A stretch of 64,000 nucleotides of DNA, taken from Kribbella sandramycini. GTDB lineage: Bacteria > Actinomycetota > Actinomycetes > Propionibacteriales > Kribbellaceae. Both the position numbers and the translations under genes were made by a program. Every line of letters begins with the position of its first letter. Position 1 is the stretch's first letter. Positions 33,096 through 41,297 of this stretch are shown here, piece by piece. Below the pieces are notes generated by a model. It was not told the DNA's origin, searched no databases, and worked only from the letters and a program-made list of their open reading frames with translations. Where the stretch lies: NCBI RefSeq assembly GCF_013131805.1, contig NZ_JABJRC010000004.1, positions 124,001 to 188,000 of the forward strand, written 5' to 3'.

Positions 33096-34387
33096 CGGCG
33101 CGGGCCCTTGTAGAGCAGGTATTTTGCCCGCCGCGCGGTCCACGCGTCGGTCTCCGAACGCCAGGCTGCCACGATCTGCTCGGCGGTCGCATCGGCCAAA
33201 AGCATGGTCCGGAACCGGTCGGAGCCGGTCAGCAGGTCGATCCAGCGGCCGGGCGGGTTCTCGGCGCGCCAGGCGAACCCCGGGTACAGCTTGCGCGCCT
33301 CGACGATCATGTGGGTCGCGGCGACGATCGCCTCGGCCTTGCGCGGATCGGTGACCTGCACCTGGACGCCGCCGCACAGCACGTTCGCGTTCTTGCTGAT
33401 GAACGGCGTGAAGTACGCCTCGCGGAAGGCGATCCCCGGGATGTTCTTGGCCTGCAGCGCCTGCGCCCACTTGTAGTCGACGTACGGCGCGCCGATCAGC
33501 TCGAACGGCCGCGTCGTGCCGCGCCCTTCGGACATGTTGGTCGCCTCGAACAGACACGTCCCCGGGTACAACAGAGCGGTTTCCGGGGTCGGCATGTTCG
33601 GGCTCGGCATCACCCAGCTCAGCCCGGTGTCGTCGTACAGCTGGTCGCGCGTCCAGCCGCGGGTCTGGATGACCTGCAGCTCCTTGAGCCGCGCGCCGTT
33701 CAGGTCGACCGGCAGGTACTCGGCGTTGAACAGCCGGGCCAGCTCGCCGACCGTCATCCCGTGCTGCTGGATGATCTCCCGCTTGCCGACGCCCGAGGTG
33801 TACCCGGGTTTGAGCATCGGGCCGCGCGCGTAGCCGCCGACCGGGTTCGGCCGGTCGAGGACGACGAAGCGGGCGCCCGTCCGCGCGGCGGCCAGCATCG
33901 CCTCGTACATCGTCCAGATGTAGGTGTAGAACCGGGCGCCGACGTCCTGGATGTCGAAGACGACGGTCTCGACACCGGATTTCGTGTAGAGACTGACCAG
34001 TTTGTCCGCGTTCGCGCCGTAGGCGTCGTAGACCATGATCCCGGTCCGCGGGTCGACGTGGTCGCCCTCGGAACCGCCGGCCTGCGCCGAGCCGCGGAAG
34101 CCGTGCTCGGGCCCGAAGACCGCGACCACGTTGACCTTCTTCGAGGCGTGCATGACGTCGACGACGTGGTTCAGGTCGGACAGGATGCCGGTCGGGTTGC
34201 TGATCACGCCGACCTTCTGGCCGGCCAGCGCCCGCCAGTTGTCGGCCGCGAGCACCTCGGCCCCGGTCAGCACCTTCCGGCCGCCGCCCCCGCCACCGCC
34301 GTGCGCAGCCGCGGACGGTACGTCGAGCAGCGGAGCGGCGGCGATCACACCGGCGCCTGCGAGCAGACTGCGTCGTTTCATCGTCAC
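33092..34387 (-). CDS. namZ: Exo-beta-N-acetylmuramidase NamZ (DUF1343 / GH171)
   Basis: Releases terminal MurNAc from glycan strands, working with NagZ. The protein has 431 residues. The N-terminus MTMKRRSLLAGAGVIAAAP has a twin-arginine-like pair, so Tat export is possible. DUF1343 hallmarks: VISNPTG (61-67), FGPEHGFRG (91-99), FDIQDVGARFYTYIWTM, DRPNPVGG, QHGMTVGEL and the EGRGTTRPFE loop (Glu-rich SEGRGT). It overlaps nagZ upstream and the serine hydrolase downstream, both as ATGA. The trio gives a complete extracytoplasmic route to free MurNAc and GlcNAc. Confidence 0.92.
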   Translation of the reverse strand: MTMKRRSLLAGAGVIAAAPLLDVPSAAAHGGGGGGGRKVLTGAEVLAADNWRALAGQKVGVISNPTGILSDLNHVVDVMHASKKVNVVAVFGPEHGFRGSAQAGGSEGDHVDPRTGIMVYDAYGANADKLVSLYTKSGVETVVFDIQDVGARFYTYIWTMYEAMLAAARTGARFVVLDRPNPVGGYARGPMLKPGYTSGVGKREIIQQHGMTVGELARLFNAEYLPVDLNGARLKELQVIQTRGWTRDQLYDDTGLSWVMPSPNMPTPETALLYPGTCLFEATNMSEGRGTTRPFELIGAPYVDYKWAQALQAKNIPGIAFREAYFTPFISKNANVLCGGVQVQVTDPRKAEAIVAATHMIVEARKLYPGFAWRAENPPGRWIDLLTGSDRFRTMLLADATAEQIVAAWRSETDAWTARRAKYLLYKGPRR

Positions 34388-36186
34388 CAGCTCATTCCGT
34401 GGCCGAAGGAGTACAGCGGTTTCTGCGGTTCGCCGGCGACCGGGATGTCGACGGGCAGCTTTCCGACGGGTTTGATCTCGCCGTACAGCACCTTGGTCAG
34501 CGACTCCATCGAGACCGCCGAGTACCCATAGGTGGCGACGTACGTCGGCGCGGCGTCGAAGTAGGCGATGTCGTACGGATCGCGGACCGCGACCACGATC
34601 ACCGTCTTGCCGGTGGCGAGCAGGTCGTTGACCAGCTTGCGCTGTTTGCCCTGCTTGTCGGTGATCTTGGTGTCCCAGGCCTTCTGGGTCAGGACGACGG
34701 TCACGTCGTTCTCGGCCGCCTTCGCCACCGAGCCCGCGATCGCCGCGTCCGTCGGGGCGGCGCCGGTCTGCGCGACGGTCACCGCCACGCCGCGTTTGGT
34801 CAGGCTGTTCGCCAGGTTCTGCGTGGTGGAGACGCCCCAGCCGGTGACCAGGACCTTCCGCGGGGTGTTGCTCAGCGGCAGCGTCTTGGTGTTGTCCTTG
34901 ACCAGGGTGATGCTCTTGTCGACGATCTTCTGCGCGGTGGCCAGGCTGGCGGCCGGCCCGATCTGGGCGGCCTTCGCCACGTCGACGGTCGGCTGGAAGA
35001 GCACGCCGTTCTTCAGTTTCAGCAGCAGGATCCGCAGCAGGCTCTCGTTGATCCGGTGCTCGGAGATCCGGCCGGAGCGGACGGCGTTCAGCACGGCGTC
35101 GTACTGCAGCTGCGGAGCCGGCGGCAGCAGCAGCTGGTCGACCCCGGCCTCGATCGCGCGGACGGCGGCCTCGGCGTCGCCGTACTGCTCGCGAACGGCG
35201 GCCATCTCCAGCCCGTCGGTCACGATCACGCCCTGGAACCCGAGCTGTTTACGCAGGACGCCGGTCAGGATCGGCTTGCTCAGCGTCGCCGGGTCACCCG
35301 ACGGGTCGAGCGCCGGGACGACGATGTGCGCGGTCATGATCGAGTCGATCCCGGCCTTGATCGCCGCCTTGAACGGCGGCGCGTCGATCCGGTTCCACTC
35401 CTCGAGGGTGTGGTTGATCGTCGGCAGGTGGTTGTGGCTGTCGTCGACCGTGTCGCCGTGACCGGGGAAGTGCTTGGCGGTCGCGGTGATACCGGCGTCC
35501 CGCTGGAAGCCCTGGACCTGCGCGGCGGTCAGATCGGCGGCCAGCTTCGGGTCGCTGGAGAACGAGCGGGTGCCGATCACGGGGTTCAGCGGGTTCACGT
35601 TGACGTCGGCGACCGGCGCGTAGTCCTGCCGGATGCCGAGTGCTTTGAGCTCGCGGCCGGTGATCGCCGCCGCCGTCCGGGCGTCGGCGGCGCTGCGGCC
35701 GGCGCCGAGGGCCATGTTGCCGCCGAACTGCGTCGCCGGCGGGCCGATCCGGGTCACGACGCCCTGCTCCTGATCGGTGGCGATCAGGAGCGGCACCCGC
35801 AGCCCGGTGCCGATGGCGGCCCGCTGGAGCTGGTTGGACAGCGTGGCGACCTGGGTCGGGTTCTGGACGTTGCCGCGGCCGTCGAAGTAGATCCAGCCGC
35901 CGGGCTTGAACTTCGCGACCACCTCGGCCTGGGTGGCGACGCCGTACAGCGTGGTGTTGCGGGCATCGGGCTGGTGCGCGTCGGGGCCGTAGGCGAACAG
36001 CACGAACAGCTGCCCGACCTTCTCCGCCAGCGACATCCCGGCGATCGTCCGCTCGGCCTGGGCCCGGGCCTGCGCCTGGGCGGTCGGCACCGGCTCCGGC
36101 GGTTTCGCGCTGGCAGTCATCGTGACTCCCGAGATCGCGGTGGCCAGGGCGAGCCCCGCGAGGCTGAGGCGGCGTAAGGCGGGCAT
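34384..36186 (-). CDS. nagZ: Beta-N-acetylglucosaminidase, GH3 family, exported
   Basis: Secreted or lipid-free exported enzyme of 600 residues with a signal peptide (ending near TASA, residue ~27). The NagZ signature KHFPGHGDT (238-246) with the following DSH (249-251) supplies the His-Asp acid/base pair peculiar to NagZ-type GH3 enzymes. Asp324 in VTDGLEM is the nucleophile. A C-terminal GH3 alpha/beta domain (residues ~410-600) is present, as in Bacillus YbbD/NagZ and unlike the short E. coli form. The start has GGGGG about 8 nt upstream. It is the first gene of the nagZ-namZ-amiE-murR-murQ string. Confidence 0.93.
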   Translation of the reverse strand: MPALRRLSLAGLALATAISGVTMTASAKPPEPVPTAQAQARAQAERTIAGMSLAEKVGQLFVLFAYGPDAHQPDARNTTLYGVATQAEVVAKFKPGGWIYFDGRGNVQNPTQVATLSNQLQRAAIGTGLRVPLLIATDQEQGVVTRIGPPATQFGGNMALGAGRSAADARTAAAITGRELKALGIRQDYAPVADVNVNPLNPVIGTRSFSSDPKLAADLTAAQVQGFQRDAGITATAKHFPGHGDTVDDSHNHLPTINHTLEEWNRIDAPPFKAAIKAGIDSIMTAHIVVPALDPSGDPATLSKPILTGVLRKQLGFQGVIVTDGLEMAAVREQYGDAEAAVRAIEAGVDQLLLPPAPQLQYDAVLNAVRSGRISEHRINESLLRILLLKLKNGVLFQPTVDVAKAAQIGPAASLATAQKIVDKSITLVKDNTKTLPLSNTPRKVLVTGWGVSTTQNLANSLTKRGVAVTVAQTGAAPTDAAIAGSVAKAAENDVTVVLTQKAWDTKITDKQGKQRKLVNDLLATGKTVIVVAVRDPYDIAYFDAAPTYVATYGYSAVSMESLTKVLYGEIKPVGKLPVDIPVAGEPQKPLYSFGHGMSW

Positions 36187-36273
36187 GGCGGACCCCCAAA
36201 GTAAGTGAATTACAGGCGACGCCCCCGGTGGCGAAAGTTAACCACAGGGACGCCACATTGGGTCAAGAGCAAG
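36187..36273 (-). promoter_or_regulatory. nagZ upstream region with a small dyad
   Basis: An 87-bp spacer between the LtrA gene stop and nagZ start. GTAA-N5-TTAC (GTAAGTGAATTAC) lies at 36201-36213, close to where a promoter or operator for the recycling operon should be. It shares TGAAT with the dyad in the murQ leader at 30378-30390, so a common repressor is possible. Evidence is limited to this weak similarity. Confidence 0.3.
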
Positions 36274-37455
36274 CTACGCACCGGCGCCGACAGTTTTCGG
36301 CGGCCGGACCACCAGCACCGCCACGATCGCCGCCATCAGCACCGCCGTGATCGCGAACGGCACCGGGATGACCGGGTCCAGCAGGACCAGGACGGCGCCG
36401 AGCGGGACGACGAGGTTCACCACGCGATCGGCGTTCTTGCGGAGCGCGATCCACCAGATCCCGAGTACGAAGATCGCGATCGGCACCGTCACGGCGAACG
36501 ACGCCGCCACCTCGCTCAGCTTGCTGTGGTGGGTGATCACGTCGATCTCGACCTCAACCCCGGCCGAGAACGCGCCGGCCGCGGCGAACACGAAGTAGTG
36601 CACGTAGCCGTAGCGCAGCGAGCTGGCGAACGACGTGATCGCGTGGTGGTGCGGCGGCCAGAAGTAGATCCACCACAGCGCCGCGGTCACGATCAGCGTC
36701 AGCGCCGAGACCGCGATCAGCGGCGGCAGCTCCTCGTGCTCGTGGACCGCCTCGATGATCGCGTTGGCCGAGGCCAGCAGGCTCTCGCCGAGGAGGATGA
36801 GCGTGAACAGGCCGTACCGCTCGGTGATGTGATGCGGGTGCCATGGCGTGGTCTGGTTGCCGCGCCGCTCGGCCACCACCGGGACGGCCATCTCGAACGC
36901 GACGAACAGCACGAACGCGACCTTGGCGACGTCGTGCGGCAGGAACAGCAGGCTGACCCAGAGCACCTGGGCGATCGCGATCCCGCCGGCGTAGAACTGC
37001 GTCACCCGGCGGGTCTCGGCGGACGCCCGGCTCGCGCGCAGCCACTGCGCGATCATCGCGACCCGCATCACGACGTACCCGATGATCGAGATCGTGAAGT
37101 CCTGCTCGGCGAAGACCGGCTCGATCCCGGCCGCGACCACCAGAACGCCGCCCATCTGCAGGATGGTCAGCACCCGGTAGAGCCAGTCGTCGGTGGCGAA
37201 CGAAGTGGCGAACCAGGTGAAGTTCATCCAGGCCCACCAGATGGCGAAGAACACCATCAGGTACGAGATCACGCCGTGCGCGATGTGGTTCTCGGTCAGC
37301 TCATGGTGCAGCTGCGCTGCGGCGATGCTGACCGCCACTACGAACACCAGGTCGAAGAACAGCTCCAGCGTGGACGCCGTCCGCCCGGGCTCCTCCGGGT
37401 CGCGCGGACGCATCGGAATCAACCGCAACCGGCCAACCGGCGTGCTCGTCGTCAT
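36274..37455 (-). CDS. ltrA: Low-temperature-requirement A (LtrA) family membrane protein
   Basis: Integral membrane protein of 393 residues with about 11-12 hydrophobic segments. The N-terminal ASTLELFFDLVFVVAV and the central ITERYGLFTLILLGESLLA are LtrA family hallmarks; WWIYFW and HYFVF follow. The molecular function of this family is not established. The chosen ATG at 37455 overlaps the Gfo/Idh gene stop as ATGA, so the two are coupled; the frame to 37485 adds nothing recognisable. Confidence 0.9.
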   Translation of the reverse strand: MTTSTPVGRLRLIPMRPRDPEEPGRTASTLELFFDLVFVVAVSIAAAQLHHELTENHIAHGVISYLMVFFAIWWAWMNFTWFATSFATDDWLYRVLTILQMGGVLVVAAGIEPVFAEQDFTISIIGYVVMRVAMIAQWLRASRASAETRRVTQFYAGGIAIAQVLWVSLLFLPHDVAKVAFVLFVAFEMAVPVVAERRGNQTTPWHPHHITERYGLFTLILLGESLLASANAIIEAVHEHEELPPLIAVSALTLIVTAALWWIYFWPPHHHAITSFASSLRYGYVHYFVFAAAGAFSAGVEVEIDVITHHSKLSEVAASFAVTVPIAIFVLGIWWIALRKNADRVVNLVVPLGAVLVLLDPVIPVPFAITAVLMAAIVAVLVVRPPKTVGAGA

Positions 37456-38534
37456 AGTCCGACAGTTTTCAGCACGTCCTCCCACGACTCCAGCGCGGCA
37501 CGCACAGCCGGGTCCGGAGCTGTTTCGACCGCTTCGGCGTGCGCGGCAGTCAGTACGTCGGCCACCAGCACCGGAGCCCCTTCCCGCGCCGACCGGACGG
37601 CGGCCTCGACCATCGCCAAGCTGATCACGTTGGAGTGCACCTCGGACTGCGGTGTACCGCCCGCACGGACCGCAGCGACGAACTCCACCAGCGAACCGGC
37701 GATCTCCTCCGGCTCCTCGGTCAGCACCGCCGGCAGGTCACCGGACTCGCTCTGGGCAACCGGTGCGCGGTCGCCGTCCCAGATCGCCGTCCCACCTGAC
37801 GTACTGGCTCGCCACTGGCCGTTCCAGGAGGTCTCCAGCCCCGGAGCGACCCAGCTGCCGGTGAAGGTGAATCGGCTGTCGTCGGCGAACCGGAAGATCG
37901 CCGTAGCCGACGCATTGCCGTCGAACCAGCTCCACTGCGGGTTGTAGGACTCGCAGTACACCGACACCGGCTCGGAGCCCAGCACCTTGCGAGCGAAGTC
38001 GAACTGGTGGATCGCCATGTCGACCAGCAGCGGCTCAGCCATGCGGGCCCGGAAACCATCCAGTCGCGGGGCCTTGAAGAACTCGCACGACAGCGTGCCG
38101 ACCGGCCCCAGCTCGGCGATCTGCCGCTGGAACGCGTAGGCCGCCCGGAAGTACCGCCGGGACTGCGAAACCATCAGCAGCTTGCCGCTGACCTCAGCCG
38201 CGGCCGCCATCTGCAACCCCTCCCGGACCGTCTCGGCCAACGGCTTCTCACACAACACCGGGAGCCCAGCGATCAGCGCGCTCGTGCTCACGGTCGGATG
38301 CGCCACCGGAACGGTCACGTCGATGACGGCGTCCGCCCGGTCCGCCAGCTCACCCAGCGAAGCGGCCACCGGTACGTCGGTGAACCCGTGCTCGTCGGCG
38401 GCCCGCCGCGCCACCTCGACATCCAGATCGACCAGACCGGCCAGGACGACGTCCGGATTCGCTGCGATCGTCCGCAGCCAGGCCCGGCCCATCGGCCCCG
38501 CGCCGACCTGCAGGATGCGAAACGGCTCACTCAT
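37452..38534 (-). CDS. Gfo/Idh/MocA-family NAD(P)-dependent sugar or inositol dehydrogenase
   Basis: Soluble oxidoreductase of 360 residues. The N-terminal Rossmann motif is VGAGPMGRAWL, the catalytic lysine lies in CEKPLAET, and the C-terminal beta-sheet domain carries MAIHQFDFARKVLG with the usual Asp/His pair. It is divergent from a LacI regulator across a 61-bp spacer with a LacI-type operator, so induction by its sugar substrate is likely. The substrate is not readable from sequence. ATG at 38534. Confidence 0.9.
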   Translation of the reverse strand: MSEPFRILQVGAGPMGRAWLRTIAANPDVVLAGLVDLDVEVARRAADEHGFTDVPVAASLGELADRADAVIDVTVPVAHPTVSTSALIAGLPVLCEKPLAETVREGLQMAAAAEVSGKLLMVSQSRRYFRAAYAFQRQIAELGPVGTLSCEFFKAPRLDGFRARMAEPLLVDMAIHQFDFARKVLGSEPVSVYCESYNPQWSWFDGNASATAIFRFADDSRFTFTGSWVAPGLETSWNGQWRASTSGGTAIWDGDRAPVAQSESGDLPAVLTEEPEEIAGSLVEFVAAVRAGGTPQSEVHSNVISLAMVEAAVRSAREGAPVLVADVLTAAHAEAVETAPDPAVRAALESWEDVLKTVGL

Positions 38535-38548
38535 GCGATCTCCCAGGA

Positions 38549-38562
38549 CTGAAACGGTTCAG
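38549..38562. promoter_or_regulatory. LacI-type operator
   Basis: CTGAAACGGTTCAG is a near-perfect dyad around a central CG, the classic form bound by LacI/GalR-family regulators (TGAA-NCGN-TTCA). It lies in the 61-bp gap between the divergent Gfo/Idh and LacI genes, so the repressor probably controls both directions. Confidence 0.75.
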
Positions 38563-38595
38563 TGACATCGACTATGTTCGAGCTATCTTCTTCGC

Positions 38596-39525
38596 GTGGC
38601 AACCATGCGCGAGGTGGCGGAGCGGGCGGGGGTGTCGATCGCGACGGTGTCGTTCGTACTGAACGGCACCAAGCCGGTCTCGCCCGCGACCCGGGCCCGG
38701 ATCGAGGCGGCGATGGCCGAGCTCGGGTACCGGCGCAATGTGGTGGCCCGGGCGCTGGCCAGGCGGCGGACCAACATCCTCGCCATGGTCTACCCCGCGC
38801 TGGACCACCGGATCGGCTCGGCCGCCGCCGAGTTCTTCACCAGCGCTGCCGACGCGGCCCGGACGCTGGACTACCACTTGGTGCTCTGGCCCGTCGGCAG
38901 CGACGGCGCGGACCTCCGTGAGCTGGTCGGCCAGGGCCTCGCGGACGGCGTCGTCCTGACCGAGGTCCAGTTGCACGACCCGCGCCTCGCCATCCTGCAA
39001 GAGACCAGTACGCCGTTCACCCTGATCGGCCGGACCGCAGAGCCGGGCGGACTCTCCTACGTCGACATCGACTTCGACGCCACCGTCGACCTCGCACTCC
39101 AGCACCTGCACGACCAGGGCCATCGGGACATCGCTCTGATCAGTGGAGACCCCCGCTTCGAGGACTACGGCCCATACGTGCGCACCGAGGCCGCCTACCT
39201 CCGCCTGGCCAAGGACCCACTCGTAGTCCCCAGCGCCAACACCCCCGCGAGCGGCAAAGCCGCAGCTAGCCGCCTCCCCGACCACATCACCGCCGTCCTG
39301 GTCCTCAACGAGTACGCCGCTCTGGGCGCAGCCAGCACCCGCACAGTGCTCCCCCTCCTGATGACCCCCGAAACCGCAGCCCTCTCCACAACCCCACTGA
39401 CCTACCTACGCACCCCAGCCGCCGAGCTGGGCCGCCTAGCCACCCAAGCCCTCATCCAACAACTCCAAGGCGCTCCCACCCCAACCCCCCACCTGCTCCC
39501 CGCCACCCTCCAGGAGCGCCCATGA
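38596..39525 (+). CDS. LacI-family transcriptional regulator
   Basis: Regulator of 309 residues with GTG start at 38596. The helix-turn-helix ATMREVAERAGVSIATVSF and hinge VLNGTKPVSPATRARIEAAMAELGYRRN are typical. The effector domain keeps DGVVLTEVQL, GHRDIALISGD and the C-terminal LGRLATQAL dimer region; it is somewhat short, with the late ligand loops condensed (VLVLNEYAALGAA). It probably binds the operator at 38549-38562. Its stop overlaps the next gene as ATGA, placing the hydrolase under the same promoter. Confidence 0.92.
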   Translation: MATMREVAERAGVSIATVSFVLNGTKPVSPATRARIEAAMAELGYRRNVVARALARRRTNILAMVYPALDHRIGSAAAEFFTSAADAARTLDYHLVLWPVGSDGADLRELVGQGLADGVVLTEVQLHDPRLAILQETSTPFTLIGRTAEPGGLSYVDIDFDATVDLALQHLHDQGHRDIALISGDPRFEDYGPYVRTEAAYLRLAKDPLVVPSANTPASGKAAASRLPDHITAVLVLNEYAALGAASTRTVLPLLMTPETAALSTTPLTYLRTPAAELGRLATQALIQQLQGAPTPTPHLLPATLQERP

Positions 39526-40427
39526 AGCTCACCCTCGGCGGCCTCCCCCAGCACGTCCAAACGCACGGCTCCACCGACAGTCCGCTGCTACTGATCCTGC
39601 ACGGCGGCCCTGGCTTCGCAGGGATGCCACTGTTCACGACGTACAACGCGGAGCTGGAGCAGGACTTCCACGTCATCCACTGGGACCAGCGCGGCGCCGG
39701 GCGCACCTACACCCCGGACACCCCGCCTGAGTCGATGACAATGGCCCAGTACATCGCCGACACCGCCGAGCTGATCGACTGGCTCACCAGCGAGTACGGG
39801 CAAGAGAAGGTGCATCTGCTCGGCCACTCGTGGGGTGGACACCTTGGCGCGCGGGTTGCTGCGCAGTACGGCGACCGGCTGCACAGCTACATCTGCGTCG
39901 CACCGCTGGTGGCGAGTCGGCGGAACGAGCAGGTGTCGTACGACTACGTCGTACGCAAGGCGACGGAGGCCGGCGACACCGGCGCGCTGCGCATCCTGCG
40001 CGAAATCGAGAAGATGCGCACCGGTGAGTTCCGCTACCTCGACCTGGTCGTGCAGCGCGGGTTGCTCGCCAAGTACGGCGGTATGACGCACAAGGATCTC
40101 GGGAGTCTGATCGACGGCATCCCGGCTGAGCTGCGCACGGAGTACTTCGGCGCCCTGCTCAACACCGCTCAGGAGTTCTGCTGGGAGCACCTCCTCCCAG
40201 ACCTCCGTGCCACCGACCTGACCCGCACTGCACTCAGTTTCGACATTCCAGTGCACCTACTGCTCGGCCGTCACGACCAGACGACGCCGTCCGAGCTGGC
40301 GGCTGAGTACTTCGAACTGCTGAACGCACCGCACAAAGAGCTCTACTGGTTCGAGGAGTCCGGCCATTTGCTGCCGCATGAGGAGCCGGCGAGGTTCAAC
40401 GAGCTGGTGCGTTCCATAGCGCGGTGA
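39522..40427 (+). CDS. Alpha/beta hydrolase, proline iminopeptidase-like
   Basis: Cytoplasmic hydrolase of 301 residues. HGGPGFAG is the oxyanion loop of the S33 family, DQRGAGRT follows, GHSWGG holds the nucleophile Ser, LLGRHDQTTP the Asp and EESGHLLPHEEP the His. These are proline iminopeptidase features, although the family also includes esterases and epoxide hydrolases. It is coupled to the LacI gene. The 3' end overlaps the convergent LysR gene by 32 bp. Confidence 0.88.
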   Translation: MKLTLGGLPQHVQTHGSTDSPLLLILHGGPGFAGMPLFTTYNAELEQDFHVIHWDQRGAGRTYTPDTPPESMTMAQYIADTAELIDWLTSEYGQEKVHLLGHSWGGHLGARVAAQYGDRLHSYICVAPLVASRRNEQVSYDYVVRKATEAGDTGALRILREIEKMRTGEFRYLDLVVQRGLLAKYGGMTHKDLGSLIDGIPAELRTEYFGALLNTAQEFCWEHLLPDLRATDLTRTALSFDIPVHLLLGRHDQTTPSELAAEYFELLNAPHKELYWFEESGHLLPHEEPARFNELVRSIAR

Positions 40428-41223
40428 CGAGTGGGCGGTGTAGGTCGGTGCGGCGGACGCAGAGGCCGATTGGGAGTTGGTCGAGGGGTGGGCCTTCGAC
40501 TAGTCGGCCGGAGAAGGCTGAGGTGTCCAAGACCAGCCGCGGGACGATGCCGACCCCGTAGCCGAGATCGACCAGGGCCAGGAGGGCCTCGTGGCCGTCG
40601 GGCTCGGCGGCGATCACCGGGCGCACGCCGGTACGCCGAAACCAGCGAAAAGCGGCCTCTCGGACCAGACCGCGCGCCGGTACGACGTACGGGCCGTCGG
40701 CTGGCATTCCGGGCGCGCTGACGGACAGGACGTCCGTGGTGAAGATGGTGCGGCTGACCAGGGACTCGGGCAGTCGTTTTGGGATGCCTGCGACCGCGGC
40801 GTCCACCTCGCCCTCGTCCAACCGGGCCAGAGCCATCGCTGCGTCGCCGGTCCGGATGTCGAGCCGGATCTGCGGGTGCGCAGCGCGCAGTGGCGCCAGC
40901 AAGTCGGGTAGTAGTGCTTCGCAGGCGGTCACCGTGGCGAAGATGCGCAGCTCACCCGCGAGATCCGGTGGAACGTCCGTCCCGGCCCGGTAGTCACTCC
41001 ACAGGCCCAACACCTGCTCGGCGTACGTCGAGAAGCGGCGTCCGTCCGCAGTCAGGACGACCCCGCGCGGCCCGCGGTCGAAGAGACGGCTCCCGGTGCG
41101 GACCTCCAGACGCTGGATGGTGCGGGTCAGGGTGGCGGCGCTGACGTGGCACTCAAGGCTGGTGCGGCCGTAGTTGAGTGTCCGGGCCAGATGCAGGAAG
41201 AGTTCGAGCTCCCGCTGGTCCAC
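40396..41223 (-). CDS. ilvY: LysR-family regulator, IlvY-like
   Basis: Regulator of 275 residues. The N-terminal winged helix (DQRELELFLHLARTLNYGRTSLECHVSAATLTRTIQRLE split over residues 2-41) matches IlvY closely in layout, and the C-terminal effector domain carries LLALVDLGYGVGIVPRLVLD. It is divergent from ilvC with a 74-bp spacer, exactly the E. coli ilvY-ilvC arrangement, in which acetolactate or acetohydroxybutyrate induces ilvC. The GTG start at 41223 has an excellent GGAGGTG 6 nt upstream. Such a pairing is unusual in an actinobacterium. Confidence 0.85.
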   Translation of the reverse strand: MDQRELELFLHLARTLNYGRTSLECHVSAATLTRTIQRLEVRTGSRLFDRGPRGVVLTADGRRFSTYAEQVLGLWSDYRAGTDVPPDLAGELRIFATVTACEALLPDLLAPLRAAHPQIRLDIRTGDAAMALARLDEGEVDAAVAGIPKRLPESLVSRTIFTTDVLSVSAPGMPADGPYVVPARGLVREAAFRWFRRTGVRPVIAAEPDGHEALLALVDLGYGVGIVPRLVLDTSAFSGRLVEGPPLDQLPIGLCVRRTDLHRPLVTALWNAPAR

Positions 41224-41297
41224 GTTTCACCTCCTGCAACGCCGCGATGCAGATCTTGCGCTTGCTGCAAGGCTAACTCCGGCCTTCACTGAAGGAC
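41224..41297. promoter_or_regulatory. ilvY-ilvC intergenic operator region
   Basis: Contains two LysR-type dyads: CTGC-N11-GCAG at 41234-41252 and TTGC-N7-GCAA at 41256-41270; the second embeds a T-N11-A core. Tandem operators in a short divergent spacer match the known IlvY system. The GGAGGTG of ilvY overlaps the left part. Confidence 0.65.
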
